A stretch of DNA of 64,000 nt from Leclercia sp. 29361 (GTDB lineage: Bacteria > Pseudomonadota > Gammaproteobacteria > Enterobacterales > Enterobacteriaceae), in contig NZ_CP049786.1 of the NCBI RefSeq assembly GCF_011290365.1, forward strand, positions 4,402,001-4,466,000. Reading direction: 5' to 3'. The position numbers were made by a program, and so were the translations under genes. Of the stretch, positions 12,801 through 24,600 are shown piece after piece. The notes beneath the pieces were generated by a model. The model was not told the origin of the DNA. It made no database searches and saw only the letters and a list, made by a program, of their open reading frames with translations. Positions within the stretch are counted from its first letter, which is position 1. Each line of letters starts with the position of its first letter.

Positions 12801-13636
12801 AGCTGATGCTGACGCGCCTTTCCCGGCCAGCTGGCACCGCCCTGCTTCAGCCAGATATCGCCGCTGGCGAACTCGCCGTTGGTGAGGGTCATCCAGCCTT
12901 CAATGCTAAAGCGCGCGGTTTCCAGCTGCATGTTCTGCTGCACCCACTCACCCAGCCAGGGTTTGACGTCAACGTCATCGGCCTGCATCCACACCTTGCC
13001 GTTATTCAGCAGGCCATTGTCGTCGCGCAGATCCATCCGCACCTGCATCACGCCATGCTGTCCATTCAGGCTGGAGAGGCTGACCTGACCTTCCGCACGG
13101 TGCCGCTCTTTGCCGTTGAGCCAGGTGAGCTGCGGGATCGCCAGCTCGGCGCGCTGCCCGGAGAGGGTAATAAAGCTGATCTCACTGTCGCGCAGATCGA
13201 AATGATCGAACTGGCGCAGGAACAGATCGCTGATGCGGTTGGCTTCGAAGCCTTCGCCCTGGTCGTCGCTGCGTAGCGGGGTGTTGGTCAGAAATTGCAG
13301 CTGATAAAAGGTGAGATCGCGAAACTGCCAGCGCAGGTGCAGCAGGCTCTGCCACACGTCCAGGGCCAGGGTCACGCGCTTGATTTTCAGATGGCCGCCG
13401 TCATTCAGCTGCGCATTGATATCGCGCACTTCCAGGGTCGGGCCGAAGTTCTGCCAGCTCGCGTTGAGCTGGCTGGCCGCGACGGGCATGCCGGTCGCGG
13501 ATTCGATTTTTGCCAGCAGCTCAGGGCGCCAGCTATCCAGATGCGGCAATATGAGACGCAGCCCGCTTACGAGCAGCGCGACAATCACAATCAGCGTTGC
13601 CCCTGTAAGCAGTAAAATCCCCGGCAATCGCCTCAC
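9839..13636 (-). CDS. yhdP: YhdP, AsmA-like inner-membrane/periplasmic protein
   Basis: Large envelope protein of the AsmA-like superfamily. In E. coli YhdP acts with TamB and YdbH to move phospholipid from the inner to the outer membrane. It has 1265 residues, against 1266 in E. coli. A single N-terminal transmembrane anchor spans about residues 5-28, and the rest is a very long periplasmic beta-rich region with the DUF3971 and AsmA-type C-terminal segments. A hydrophobic stretch near the C-terminus (ISATVGVAAAFAVNPIVGAA) is typical. It starts 44 nt after rng on the same strand and is probably transcribed with it. Confidence 0.96.
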   Translation of the reverse strand: MRRLPGILLLTGATLIVIVALLVSGLRLILPHLDSWRPELLAKIESATGMPVAASQLNASWQNFGPTLEVRDINAQLNDGGHLKIKRVTLALDVWQSLLHLRWQFRDLTFYQLQFLTNTPLRSDDQGEGFEANRISDLFLRQFDHFDLRDSEISFITLSGQRAELAIPQLTWLNGKERHRAEGQVSLSSLNGQHGVMQVRMDLRDDNGLLNNGKVWMQADDVDVKPWLGEWVQQNMQLETARFSIEGWMTLTNGEFASGDIWLKQGGASWPGKARQHQLSVDNLTAHVTRAKEGWQFAIPDTRITMDDKAWPRGALALAWIPAQDVGGVDSKRSDELRIRASNLELSGLEGLRTIAAKLSPALGDVWQATQPVGAINALALDIPLQATEKTRFNIAWTDLAWKQWELLPGAEHFSGTLQGSVEDGRLVANIRDAKMPYETVFRAPLEVEKGTATLHWLKNEKGFQLDGRNIDVKAKAVHARGDFRYLQPAGDEPWLGILAGISTDDGSQAWRYFPENLMGKALVDYLSGAIQGGQADNATLVYGGNPHLFPYKYNEGQFQVLVPLRNATYAFQPEWPALKNLDIELNFINDGLWMKTDGVALGGVKASNLTAVIPDYSKEKLLIDADINGPGKAVGPYFDETPLDDSLGATLQQLQLDGDVNARLHLDIPLDGTMTTAEGDVRLKNNSLFIKPLNSTINNLSGQFSFVNGDLKSGPLTASWFNQPVNIDFSTTEGEKAYQVGINLDASWQPSRMDVLPKTISQSLEGRLPWKGKVAIELPYRGDARYKVDISGDLKNVSSDLPSPLEKSAGEPLPVKLNVDGDLNSFTLTGNAGGKNHFNSRWLLNRKLTLDRAIWTSDSRTLPPLPEQSGIELNLPPMDGAEWLALFQRGVGQNVDDTAQFPQHITVRTPALALGGQQWNNLSIVSQPTLNGSKVEAQGREINATLLMRDTAPWQAEIRYLYFNPATATAGKGNVASPLASTTRVNFSGWPDLQLRCAECWLWGQKYGRINGDFTIKGNTLSLAGGLIDTGFGRLTANGEWVNGANEQRTSLKGQIKGNKLDAAANYFGVSTPIRGSSFDLDYDLHWRDQPWKPDEATLNGILKTRLGRGEIADLSTGHAGQLLRLLSFDSLLRKLRFDFSDTFNEGFYFDSIRSTAWIKDGVLHTDDTLVDGLEADIAMKGSVNLVRRELDMEAVVAPEISATVGVAAAFAVNPIVGAAVFAASKVLGPLWSKVSILRYHITGPVDKPQINEVLRQPRKDAQQ

Positions 13637-13680
13637 GCGTCTCTCCTTGTCAGCCGTTCTTGTCTCGCAGTACCTGCGGA

Positions 13681-15150
13681 TTACATCATCACCACGTCAA
13701 ACTGCTCCGGGTTATAGAGCGGCTCTATCTGCACTTTTACCTGTTTGCCGACGAAGATTTCCACTTCTGCCAGCGCGTGGGACTCTTCCCCTTTCAGGGC
13801 TTCCGCCACCGAAGGAGAAGCATAGACCAGGAAGCGGTCGGAGTCGTAGGCGTGATGCACACGAACGATCTCACGCATGATCTCGTAGCAGACGGTCTCC
13901 ACCGATTTCACCGTACCGCGGCCATGGCAGGTCGGGCACTCGTTGCACAGCACATGCTCCACGCTTTCACGGGTGCGCTTGCGGGTCATCTCAACCAGGC
14001 CCAGTTGGGAGAAGCCGTTGATGCTGGTTTTCACGCGATCTTTACTCAGCGCCTGCTCCAGGGAGTGCAGCACGCGGCGGCGGTGATCTTCGTTACTCAT
14101 ATCGATAAAGTCGATGATGATGATGCCACCCAGATTGCGCAGACGAAGCTGACGCGCAATGGCCTGCGTCGCTTCGATGTTGGTGTTGAAAATGGTGTCG
14201 TCCAGATTGCGGTGACCAACAAACGCCCCGGTGTTGATATCCACGGTGGTCATCGCTTCGGTCTGGTCGATAATCAGATAGCCGCCGGACTTGAGCTCGA
14301 CCTTGCGCTCCAGCGCGCGCTGGATTTCATTTTCAACATCGAACAGATCAAAGATGGGCTGCTTGCCGGTGTAGTGCTCCAGCAGACCCGGCATTTCCGG
14401 GATGTACTCGGCGGTAAATTCGAGTAGCGCGTCATAGGTCAGACGGGAGTCGACGCGGATGCGGTCCAGCTGGGCATCGGCGAAGTCGCGCAGAACGCGC
14501 TGGGCCAGTGCCAGCTCGCCGTACAGCTGATAGCGGGTCTGGTTGCGTTTTTTACGCTCCATCACTTTGGTCCAGACGCGTTTCAGGTAGGCGGCATCCG
14601 ACGCCAGATCCTCTTCGCTGATCCCCTCCGCCGCGGTGCGAATAATGAATCCGCCCTGCTCATCACAGTACGCGCCCACCACCTTTTTCAGGCGCTCGCG
14701 CTCGCTTTCGCTCTCGATACGCTGGGAGACGCCAACGTGCGATGCGCCAGGCATAAAGACCAGATAACGGGATGGTAAGGTGATGTCGGTAGTCAGTCGC
14801 GCGCCTTTGGTGCCCAGCGGATCTTTCACCACCTGCACCATCAGATCCTGGCCCTGACGCACCAGCTCGGAGATATCACGAACGGTAAACTGTTTTTGCT
14901 CTTCACCCGCCACACATTCGGTATGCGGCATGATGTCGGAGGCATGCAGGAATGCCGCTTTATCGAGGCCAATATCTACAAATGCCGCCTGCATACCCGG
15001 CAGGACACGACTGACACGACCTTTGTAGATATTGCCTACTATTCCGCGCCGCGCTTCACGCTCGATGTGAATTTCCTGGAGAATTCCGCCATCGATATAG
15101 GCCACACGGGTTTCCGAGGGCGTTACGTTTACCAACAATTCAGCCGTCAT
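13681..15150 (-). CDS. rng: ribonuclease G
   Basis: Endoribonuclease of the RNase E/G family, which matures the 5' end of 16S rRNA and degrades some mRNAs. I start it at the ATG ending at 15150 (MTAELLVNV), preceded by AGGGA, giving 489 residues as in E. coli. The open frame extends six codons further without a better ribosome-binding site. It has an S1 RNA-binding domain (about 35-125), catalytic acidic residues in [12 protein letters not shown] (about 302-312) and IIIDFIDM (about 343-350), and the CNECPTCHG zinc-link motif near residue 405. It overlaps the end of yhdE by 11 nt, so the two are likely translationally coupled. Confidence 0.97.
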   Translation of the reverse strand: MTAELLVNVTPSETRVAYIDGGILQEIHIEREARRGIVGNIYKGRVSRVLPGMQAAFVDIGLDKAAFLHASDIMPHTECVAGEEQKQFTVRDISELVRQGQDLMVQVVKDPLGTKGARLTTDITLPSRYLVFMPGASHVGVSQRIESESERERLKKVVGAYCDEQGGFIIRTAAEGISEEDLASDAAYLKRVWTKVMERKKRNQTRYQLYGELALAQRVLRDFADAQLDRIRVDSRLTYDALLEFTAEYIPEMPGLLEHYTGKQPIFDLFDVENEIQRALERKVELKSGGYLIIDQTEAMTTVDINTGAFVGHRNLDDTIFNTNIEATQAIARQLRLRNLGGIIIIDFIDMSNEDHRRRVLHSLEQALSKDRVKTSINGFSQLGLVEMTRKRTRESVEHVLCNECPTCHGRGTVKSVETVCYEIMREIVRVHHAYDSDRFLVYASPSVAEALKGEESHALAEVEIFVGKQVKVQIEPLYNPEQFDVVMM

Positions 15151-15733
15151 AATTATCCCTTCCCTCACGCAGTGAGTTAAAATTGCTCAGCAACTCATAC
15201 GTTTCCACCAGCGGTAAGCCGACTACGGCGTGATAGCTGCCATTGATCTTCCTGACAAAACAGCCACCCAACCCTTGAATACCGTATGCACCTGCTTTAT
15301 CCATAGGTTCACCGCTGGCGATATAACCGGCGATATCTTCTTCTGTGAGTACTCTGAACGTGACATCGGTAACCACCAGGCAATCGAGCACGTGCTGGCG
15401 GTCTGCCAGCGCAACCGCGGTCATGACCTGATGCGTATGGCCGGACAATTTGCGCAGCATCGTAAACGCATGCTCATCGTCGTGCGGTTTCTCGAGGACT
15501 TCACCATTGAGGATCACGATAGTATCTGCGCCCAGCACCGGTAAATCACGCGGCACCTGCGCCACGCCGGCCTGTGCTTTCTCCCGTGCCAGACGGGAAA
15601 CATACTGTTGTGCGCTTTCGCCCTCGGCACGTTGCTCTTCAATGCCAGTGACGATGCGTTCAAAAGATACCCCTAACTGCGTCAGGAGTTCCTGACGGCG
15701 CGGGGAGCCGGAAGCGAGATACAAAGACGTCAT
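15140..15733 (-). CDS. yhdE: Maf-family nucleotide pyrophosphatase YhdE (dTTP/UTP)
   Basis: Nucleoside triphosphate pyrophosphatase of the Maf family. E. coli YhdE hydrolyses dTTP, UTP and modified pyrimidine nucleotides, a house-cleaning role also linked to septum inhibition. It has 197 residues, as in E. coli. The conserved SGSPRR phosphate-binding motif is at residues 8-13, and the LGADTIVI motif lies near residue 68. It sits between mreD (9-nt gap) and rng (11-nt overlap), in one minus-strand run with the shape genes. Confidence 0.95.
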   Translation of the reverse strand: MTSLYLASGSPRRQELLTQLGVSFERIVTGIEEQRAEGESAQQYVSRLAREKAQAGVAQVPRDLPVLGADTIVILNGEVLEKPHDDEHAFTMLRKLSGHTHQVMTAVALADRQHVLDCLVVTDVTFRVLTEEDIAGYIASGEPMDKAGAYGIQGLGGCFVRKINGSYHAVVGLPLVETYELLSNFNSLREGRDNYDG

Positions 15734-15742
15734 AGAAACCTT

Positions 15743-17247
<1,505 letters not shown>

Positions 17248-17275
17248 AGGCTATGCGTACTCTCGCGTCAGAGAG

Positions 17276-17300
17276 AAAGGGTAGCCATCCGCTACCCTTT
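17276..17300 (-). terminator. hairpin between mreB and mreC (possible attenuator)
   Basis: Perfect 10-bp stem AAAGGGTAGC / GCTACCCTTT with a 5-nt loop, starting 9 nt after the mreB stop. On the minus strand it is followed by TTTCTCTC, a poor T tract. It probably reduces transcription into mreC or protects the 3' end of mreB mRNA. Confidence 0.6.
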
Positions 17301-17309
17301 CACACCTGA

Positions 17310-18479
<1,170 letters not shown>

Positions 18480-18632
18480 TTACAAATCGTCGCCTGACTC
18501 CCTCAGGGCTGAGAAAAAACAGCGTTCCTCACGTTCATTTGTAACCCGATAAAGGTCGTTTACTGTCGTGTTGTGCGTCATACATCACGCTACAGGCGCG
18601 ATATTCTACGTGAAAACTTACCAAACGGCAGG

Positions 18633-20573
18633 TTAAACAGAGTATCTTTGCGAATATTTTTTCACATTGCTGTCAAGAGGCTGAGAGGCTGCAAAAAAAT
18701 CGCCTTGACCCCCTGTAACTCCGCGCTCTGTCAACGTCTGCCATTCGGTTCGGGACCTCACGCCTGTGGCAAAAACATGGGTTTGCGTTCCCTTGCAGGC
18801 TTCAACCAGACTCTGCACCAGCAGCTGGTTTTCCGTACGTTTTTCGATATTCCTTACCAGCCCCGGATGTAGCTTCAACAGCTCTACCTCCAGCGCCTTG
18901 ATCCAGCTGGTGCTGACCAGCGTCAGACCCGCCTGCGTCACCGCCACACGAGACCCCAGCGCATTGATCAACCGAACCACCGGCTGTAACCGACTGATGT
19001 GTTGACAAACATCCGCCTCTGCAAGTTCAAAAATAATGCGTTTACGCTGCGATTTTTCACATTGCATCAGCACATCGCGTAGCCAGCGCTGGAAACGCGG
19101 GCGGATCAGCGACTCCACCGTCACCTGCAGCGCCAGATGCTCTTCGGGCCAGTAGGATAAGAATGGCATCAATCGGGAGATTTGCTGACGGTCGTACTCT
19201 TCCGACAGGCCAAACTGCAGCACCATTGGCAGATACTCCGCCGAGACCACCTCTTCATTGCCGTCAAAGATGCGGCACAGCAGCTCCCGGTGGTGAACCT
19301 GACCGTTAACCAGCACCGACGGTTTTTGATAGATCCGCGGCCCGCCGCGGGTGAGCATCTGCTCAATCAGGGTGCGCCAGCGCACGTTGCCGCGCCCTTT
19401 CTCTGGCAAGGAGTCATCATAAATCGCCCAGCCATTAGCCCCCTGCAGCACGGCATTGCGGGTGGCGGCCTCAGCGTGCTCCATCACCTGCTCGGTGGTC
19501 TGGCCGCCGCGCCAGGCGCAAATGCCAATATGCACCATATCATCACGATCGAGCATTTTGCTGGGGGGTAGCGCATCCACCGACTTTAACAGCAGGCTGG
19601 CAATGCTCTCTGACTCTTTCAGGGAGCGATGCGGCAGCAGCACGGCGTAATCACTGCGGTGATAGCGCGCCAGCAGTGCGCCGGGATAGCGCATCATAAA
19701 GGTGGAGAGCATGTTGATGAGCATAAACAGATGCTCCTCCGCCACCGCCCGACCCCAGTTGTCCTTCAGCAGATCGAAGTCCGGCAGACGGACAAGCATC
19801 ACCACCCCGTGCGATCCCACTTTCTCGGTATCTTCCAGCAGGGTAGCCAGCTGATTATCAAAGAAAAGACGGTTATTGAGGCCGGTTTTGTTGTCCTGGG
19901 CGGCATAGGAGCGGATCAGCGTGTCTATCCGGCTGCGCTGGTCGCTGGCAAACTGAATTTCGGACAGCAGAACGTCCAGCGCGCTGCTGGTGCGGGACGG
20001 CCATTCATAGACGGAGCCGCGCACCTGAGGCCCACGTTCACCGTTGAGGATCCGTACCGAGCGCGACTCCAGCAGCTCCTGCCCCGAGAGCTGGCGACGC
20101 AGCCAGCGCACCGCCAGAAAGATCAGCACCACCACGAAGATCACCGCCACCGTCAGAGGCGCGGTGGTCATCAGTGAGCGATAATAACTGTCCATGGGGT
20201 CCAGATAGGCCAGGCTTATGGTCATCCCGGGGTTTTTCAGGGAGGAGACGGTCAGTTCCAGATGCTGGGGTGGCGCACCGGCCGGTCGATAACCCTTTTG
20301 CCCGCTGTGGCTGAAGAGAGTTTTTCCGCCCTGGGTAATCTCGACACGCGTGATATCAACCGGAGCCATCAGCTCATCCAGTTGACGAGACAGTTCCGGA
20401 AAGGGCGTACTGACAAGGCGGGAATCAATTACCGACGCTACGGAATGGACGCGGTTCACCAGCTTTCCCTGGATCGCATTATAAAAACTGAGCGAGCAGC
20501 CAATCAGGGTGACAAAGATCGTCAAACCGGTTAGCAAGGCAATAAAAGCGGAGAACTTCGTCGATAATCGCAT
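18633..20573 (-). CDS. csrD: CsrD, RNase E-dependent decay regulator of CsrB/CsrC
   Basis: Membrane protein that promotes RNase E decay of the CsrB and CsrC small RNAs and so raises free CsrA. I start it at MRLSTKFSAF (ATG ending at 20573), 646 residues as in E. coli. Two transmembrane segments (about 10-32 and 138-158) flank a periplasmic loop, followed by a linker and degenerate GGDEF and EAL domains. The GGDEF signature is replaced by HRSDY and EAL by ELL, so it should not make or cleave cyclic-di-GMP, as known for E. coli CsrD. It is divergent from yhdH. Confidence 0.96.
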   Translation of the reverse strand: MRLSTKFSAFIALLTGLTIFVTLIGCSLSFYNAIQGKLVNRVHSVASVIDSRLVSTPFPELSRQLDELMAPVDITRVEITQGGKTLFSHSGQKGYRPAGAPPQHLELTVSSLKNPGMTISLAYLDPMDSYYRSLMTTAPLTVAVIFVVVLIFLAVRWLRRQLSGQELLESRSVRILNGERGPQVRGSVYEWPSRTSSALDVLLSEIQFASDQRSRIDTLIRSYAAQDNKTGLNNRLFFDNQLATLLEDTEKVGSHGVVMLVRLPDFDLLKDNWGRAVAEEHLFMLINMLSTFMMRYPGALLARYHRSDYAVLLPHRSLKESESIASLLLKSVDALPPSKMLDRDDMVHIGICAWRGGQTTEQVMEHAEAATRNAVLQGANGWAIYDDSLPEKGRGNVRWRTLIEQMLTRGGPRIYQKPSVLVNGQVHHRELLCRIFDGNEEVVSAEYLPMVLQFGLSEEYDRQQISRLMPFLSYWPEEHLALQVTVESLIRPRFQRWLRDVLMQCEKSQRKRIIFELAEADVCQHISRLQPVVRLINALGSRVAVTQAGLTLVSTSWIKALEVELLKLHPGLVRNIEKRTENQLLVQSLVEACKGTQTHVFATGVRSRTEWQTLTERGVTGGQGDFFAASQPLDSNVKKYSQRYSV

Positions 20574-20757
20574 CCTTGAGATTACTCCGTGAGTTGATGA
20601 GGATAGCAAGTGAGCACTAACTCGCAATACGGCATCGGCATACTACCAAATCCGGTGTATCTGGCAATTTATTGCGTTAAATCGGCATTGCATGTCAATG
20701 AGCGAGTATAGTCTTCAAAAATTTTTTTCCAATCATCATGCTGAGTAAGGAATTCGT

Positions 20758-21732
20758 ATGCAGGCTTTGATCTTAGAACAGCAGGAAGGCAAAACTCTTG
20801 CATCAGTGCAATCTATCGAAGAGAGCCGCCTGCCGGAAGGGGCCGTGACCGTTGATATCGACTGGTCCAGTCTGAATTACAAAGACGCGCTCGCCATTAC
20901 GGGCACCGGCAAGATCGTGCGTAATTTTCCAATGGTTCCAGGTATCGACTTTGCGGGCCGCGTACATGCCAGCAAAGATCCGCGTTTCCATGTCGGCCAA
21001 CAGGTGCTGCTGACCGGCTGGGGCGTGGGCGAGAATCACTGGGGCGGGCTGGCCGCGCAGGCACGCGTCAATGGCGACTGGCTGGTGCCGATGCCGAACG
21101 GGCTCGATGGCCGTAAAGCGATGATCATCGGCACCGCCGGTTTCACCGCCATGCTGTGCGTGATGGCGCTGGAAGAAGCCGGCGTTACGCCGCAGTCCGG
21201 TGAGGTAGTGGTGACGGGCGCCAGCGGCGGCGTCGGCAGCACCGCGGTCGCCCTGCTGCATAAGCTGGGCTATCAGGTGGCGGCAGTCTCCGGACGTGAA
21301 AGTACCCATGACTATCTGCGTAGCCTCGGTGCCAGCCGCATTCTGGGCCGCGACGAGTTCGCTGAGACCCGCCCGCTGGAGAAACAGATCTGGGCTGGTG
21401 CCGTCGATACCGTGGGGGACAAAGTGCTGGCGAAACTGCTGGCGCAGATGAACTACGGCGGCTGCGTGGCGGCCTGCGGCCTGGCGGGCGGTTTTGCCCT
21501 GCCGACCACGGTAATGCCGTTTATTCTGCGTAACGTCCGTCTGCAGGGTGTCGATTCCGTGATGACCCCGCCAGAGCGCCGGGCCCAGGCCTGGGAACGA
21601 CTGGTTCGCGACCTGCCTGCCTCCTTCTATGATCAAAGCGCCACCCAGATTAGCCTTGAGCAGGCCCCGGAGTATGCCGCGAAGATCATCAATAATCAGA
21701 TCCAGGGCCGTACCCTGGTGAAGCTGGCGTAA
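20758..21732 (+). CDS. acuI: acrylyl-CoA reductase AcuI/YhdH (MDR family)
   Basis: NADPH-dependent acrylyl-CoA reductase of the medium-chain dehydrogenase/quinone oxidoreductase superfamily, also called yhdH. It detoxifies acryloyl-CoA to propionyl-CoA. It has 324 residues, as in E. coli. The N-terminal catalytic domain shows DWSSLNYKDALA (about 36-47), and the Rossmann motif VVTGASGGVGSTAVALL lies near residues 151-167. Only zinc-free MDR features are seen. Upstream is a 184-bp divergent region shared with csrD. Confidence 0.95.
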   Translation: MQALILEQQEGKTLASVQSIEESRLPEGAVTVDIDWSSLNYKDALAITGTGKIVRNFPMVPGIDFAGRVHASKDPRFHVGQQVLLTGWGVGENHWGGLAAQARVNGDWLVPMPNGLDGRKAMIIGTAGFTAMLCVMALEEAGVTPQSGEVVVTGASGGVGSTAVALLHKLGYQVAAVSGRESTHDYLRSLGASRILGRDEFAETRPLEKQIWAGAVDTVGDKVLAKLLAQMNYGGCVAACGLAGGFALPTTVMPFILRNVRLQGVDSVMTPPERRAQAWERLVRDLPASFYDQSATQISLEQAPEYAAKIINNQIQGRTLVKLA

Positions 21733-21770
21733 TCTTCAAATTTTCGTGACATATTCGCTTTAACCCTGCT

Positions 21771-21804
21771 CCTCCGTCATGCTTAGAAAAACGCATGACG
21801 GAGG
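21771..21804 (+). promoter_or_regulatory. 12-bp hairpin that sequesters the msrP ribosome-binding site
   Basis: Perfect inverted repeat CCTCCGTCATGC (21771-21782) and GCATGACGGAGG (21793-21804) with a 10-nt AU-rich loop. The 3' arm contains GGAGG, the only good Shine-Dalgarno sequence for the msrP ATG at 21810. The 5' arm starts with CCTCC, an exact anti-Shine-Dalgarno. No T tract follows, so it is not a normal terminator of yhdH. Control of msrP translation by this structure is inference. Confidence 0.65.
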
Positions 21805-21809
21805 ATGCC

Positions 21810-22811
21810 ATGAAAGTGAAACCCCTGACGGAAGCCGATATCACCGCGGAATCCGTTTTTATGCTGAAGCGCCGCCAGATCCTGAAAATGCTGGGGATCG
21901 GTGCCGGTGCGCTGACGCTATCTCCCCTCGCCCAGGCCGACCTGCTGGACTGGTTTAAGGGTAACGATCGTCCTAAAGCGCCCCCCGGGAAGCCGCTTAC
22001 TTTTACCCAACCCGCCCAGTGGCAGAGCACGCTCGCCAAAACCCCCGAAGAGAAAGTGACAGGCTATAACAACTTCTACGAGTTCGGCCTGGATAAAGCC
22101 GATCCGGCGGCCAATGCCGGCAGCCTGAAGACCGATCCCTGGACGCTGACCATCGACGGCGAAGTGGCAAAACCGCTGACCCTTGATTACAACGATTTGA
22201 CCACCCGCTTCCCGCTGGAAGAGCGAATCTACCGCATGCGTTGCGTCGAGGCCTGGTCGATGGTGGTGCCGTGGATTGGTTTCCCGCTGCATAAGCTGCT
22301 GGCGATGGTGGAGCCCACCAGCGACGCGAAGTATGTCTCCTTCCAGACCCTTTACGCACCGGAGATCATGCCCGGCCAGAAAGACCGGTTTATTGGCGGT
22401 GGGCTCGACTATCCGTACGTGGAGGGATTGCGCATTGACGAGGCTATGCACCCGCTGACGCTGCTTACCGTCGGCGTGTACGGCAAAGCGCTGCCGCCGC
22501 AAAATGGTGCACCCATCCGCCTGACCGTGCCGTGGAAATATGGCTTTAAGGGCATCAAATCGATCGTCAGCATCAAGCTGACACGTGAACGCCCACCCAC
22601 CACCTGGAACCTTGCCGCACCGAATGAATACGGTTTTTACGCTAACGTAAACCCGCACGTCGATCACCCGCGCTGGTCGCAGGCGACTGAGCGGTTTATT
22701 GGCTCGGGCGGGGCGCTGGACGTTAAGCGTCAGCCGACGCTGCTGTTCAACGGCTATGCCGACCAGGTCGCATCGCTCTACCGCGGCCTCGACTTACGGG
22801 AGTTTTTCTAA
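21810..22811 (+). CDS. msrP: protein-methionine-sulfoxide reductase catalytic subunit MsrP
   Basis: Periplasmic molybdenum-cofactor enzyme (formerly YedY) that reduces methionine sulfoxide in envelope proteins damaged by hypochlorite. I start it at the ATG at 21810 behind GGAGG, 333 residues against 334 in E. coli; an in-frame ATG at 21795 lies inside the hairpin without a ribosome-binding site. A twin-arginine signal ([11 protein letters not shown], arginines at 21-22) ends near LAQA. The molybdenum-ligand cysteine is Cys145 in RMRCVEAW. It is coupled to msrQ with no gap. In E. coli the pair lies elsewhere, beside hprSR. Confidence 0.97.
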   Translation: MKVKPLTEADITAESVFMLKRRQILKMLGIGAGALTLSPLAQADLLDWFKGNDRPKAPPGKPLTFTQPAQWQSTLAKTPEEKVTGYNNFYEFGLDKADPAANAGSLKTDPWTLTIDGEVAKPLTLDYNDLTTRFPLEERIYRMRCVEAWSMVVPWIGFPLHKLLAMVEPTSDAKYVSFQTLYAPEIMPGQKDRFIGGGLDYPYVEGLRIDEAMHPLTLLTVGVYGKALPPQNGAPIRLTVPWKYGFKGIKSIVSIKLTRERPPTTWNLAAPNEYGFYANVNPHVDHPRWSQATERFIGSGGALDVKRQPTLLFNGYADQVASLYRGLDLREFF

Positions 22812-23411
22812 GTGCGTCTGACGGCAAAACAGATTACCTGGCTGAAAGTCGCCCTGCATCTTGCAGGGTTGCTTCCTTTTATATGGCTATTCTGGGCCAT
22901 CAACCACGGCGGCCTGAGTGCCGATCCGGCTAAAGATATCCAGCACTTCACCGGCCGCACCGCGCTGAAGTTTTTACTGGCGACTCTGCTGATCTCTCCC
23001 CTGGCGCGCTACGCGAAACAGCCTTTGTTGATCCGCACCCGCCGCCTGCTTGGGCTATGGTGTTTCGCCTGGGCGACGCTGCATCTCACCAGCTATGCGT
23101 TTCTGGAGCTGGGCATTAACAATCTGGCCCTGCTGGGAAGCGAACTGGTTACCCGCCCTTACTTAACTCTGGGGATTATCAGCTGGGTGATTTTACTCGC
23201 GTTGACTCTCACCTCTACGCAGTCCGCTCAGCGAAAACTGGGAAGGCGCTGGCAACTTCTGCATAATTTTGTATATCTTGTCGCGATCCTCGCCCCTATC
23301 CACTACCTTTGGTCAGTGAAAATTCTCTCACCGCAGCCGATCATCTATGCCGTGCTGGCAATAGTGCTTCTGGCATGGCGATATAAGAAGTTTCGTCAGT
23401 GGTGGCGATAA
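22812..23411 (+). CDS. msrQ: heme-binding membrane subunit MsrQ
   Basis: Integral membrane b-type heme protein (formerly YedZ, ferric-reductase-like family) that passes electrons from the respiratory chain to MsrP. It has 199 residues, somewhat shorter than the roughly 211 of E. coli. The start is a GTG directly after the msrP TAA, so translation is coupled. About six hydrophobic segments carry candidate heme histidines ([35 protein letters not shown]). Confidence 0.95.
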   Translation: MRLTAKQITWLKVALHLAGLLPFIWLFWAINHGGLSADPAKDIQHFTGRTALKFLLATLLISPLARYAKQPLLIRTRRLLGLWCFAWATLHLTSYAFLELGINNLALLGSELVTRPYLTLGIISWVILLALTLTSTQSAQRKLGRRWQLLHNFVYLVAILAPIHYLWSVKILSPQPIIYAVLAIVLLAWRYKKFRQWWR

Positions 23412-23503
23412 TGGGCGAAAGTGTGTAGATCCCCGCAGAACGCTTACCCTTCCCGGGCGTTTATCCGAATGCTATTGATAATCTTCCCTGATAAGACCAG
23501 TAT

Positions 23504-23535
23504 TTAGCTGCCAAATGCTACGAAATCGTTATAAT
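23504..23535 (+). promoter_or_regulatory. possible promoter upstream of aroQ-accBC
   Basis: A consensus TATAAT at 23530-23535 lies 110 nt before the aroQ start. A weak -35-like CTGCCA is 16 nt upstream (23508-23513). The aroQ-accB gap is only 22 nt, so this promoter could also supply accBC transcripts. Confidence 0.5.
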
Positions 23536-23644
23536 GTGCGACTTTGGTTTCCCCGATGGGTTTTTCATAGCCAGAAAGGGTGACAATCGCGCATCGAAGG
23601 TATATTTTGTTTTTTACCGGAGAATCGCAGGAGATAGCGGCACA

Positions 23645-24097
23645 ATGGCTGACAAGTTTCACATCTTAGTTTTGAACGGACCGAACCTGAATATGCTCGG
23701 CACCCGTGAACCCGAGAAGTACGGCACGCTGACGTTAACCGAAATTGTTAACCGTTTGGGTAGCGAAGCGGCGGCACTCAATGTGGAACTTGACCATTTT
23801 CAGTCAAACGCGGAGTACGCACTCATCGACCGCATTCATCAGGCTAAAGACACCACGGACTATATCCTGATTAATCCGGCCGCGTTTACGCACACCAGTG
23901 TTGCTATTCGTGACGCGCTGCTGGCAGTGAGCATCCCGTTTATCGAGATCCACCTCAGCAACGTGCATGCGCGGGAGCCGTTCCGCCACCACTCCTACCT
24001 GTCGGATATCGCCGCTGGCGTCATCTGTGGACTGGGGGCTGACGGTTATTCATTCGCTTTACAGACAGCGGTAAAACGCCTGTCACAATCACACTAA
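23645..24097 (+). CDS. aroQ: type II 3-dehydroquinate dehydratase
   Basis: Dodecameric type II dehydroquinase that converts 3-dehydroquinate to 3-dehydroshikimate in the shikimate pathway. The ATG at 23645 gives 150 residues. The frame stays open 37 codons upstream, but that part overlaps the promoter and is not family sequence. Signature [13 protein letters not shown] is at residues 11-23, the catalytic tyrosine in the flexible loop is about Tyr26, and the catalytic histidine lies in [13 protein letters not shown] near residue 100. E. coli K-12 uses the type I enzyme AroD as its main dehydroquinase, and aroQ-type genes are common in other enterobacteria. Confidence 0.96.
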   Translation: MADKFHILVLNGPNLNMLGTREPEKYGTLTLTEIVNRLGSEAAALNVELDHFQSNAEYALIDRIHQAKDTTDYILINPAAFTHTSVAIRDALLAVSIPFIEIHLSNVHAREPFRHHSYLSDIAAGVICGLGADGYSFALQTAVKRLSQSH

Positions 24098-24119
24098 ACA
24101 AAGAGTACGGAACCCACTC

Positions 24120-24590
24120 ATGGATATTCGTAAGATTAAAAAACTGATCGAGCTGGTTGAAGAATCAGGCATCTCCGAACTGGAAATTTCTGAAGGCGAA
24201 GAGTCTGTACGCATCAGCCGTGCCGCGCCAAACGCAGGCTACCCGGTTATGCAACAAGCTTATGCTGCACCAATGATGCAGCAGCCAGCTCTGTCTAACG
24301 CTGTCGCGCCGGCGACGACTCCAGCAATGGAAGCACCAGCAGCAGCGGAAATCAGTGGTCACATCGTACGTTCCCCAATGGTTGGTACTTTCTACCGCAC
24401 CCCGAGCCCGGACGCTAAAGCGTTCATCGAAGTGGGCCAGAAAGTTAACGCGGGCGATACCCTGTGCATCGTTGAAGCCATGAAAATGATGAACCAGATC
24501 GAAGCTGACAAGTCAGGTACTGTGAAAGCGATTCTGGTCGAAAGTGGTCAGCCGGTTGAATTTGACGAGCCGCTGGTCGTCATCGAGTAA
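24120..24590 (+). CDS. accB: biotin carboxyl carrier protein of acetyl-CoA carboxylase
   Basis: Carries biotin between the AccC and AccAD activities in the first step of fatty acid synthesis. It has 156 residues, the E. coli length. An N-terminal part (1-35) is followed by a flexible Ala/Pro-rich linker (about 40-76) and the biotinyl domain (80-156) with EAMKMMN, biotinylated at Lys122. AccC follows after 10 nt. E. coli AccB represses its own operon; the same is likely here but not visible. Confidence 0.98.
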   Translation: MDIRKIKKLIELVEESGISELEISEGEESVRISRAAPNAGYPVMQQAYAAPMMQQPALSNAVAPATTPAMEAPAAAEISGHIVRSPMVGTFYRTPSPDAKAFIEVGQKVNAGDTLCIVEAMKMMNQIEADKSGTVKAILVESGQPVEFDEPLVVIE

Positions 24591-24600
24591 CGAGGCGAAC

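Noticed and set aside
12200-13276. 358-codon open frame antisense to yhdP
   Set aside because: Shadow of yhdP codon bias; composition is odd (His/Gln/Arg-rich) with no recognisable domain.
23534-23644. N-terminal extension of aroQ
   Set aside because: The frame is open, but it begins on the -10 box of the likely promoter and does not resemble type II dehydroquinases; the ATG at 23645 gives the normal length.
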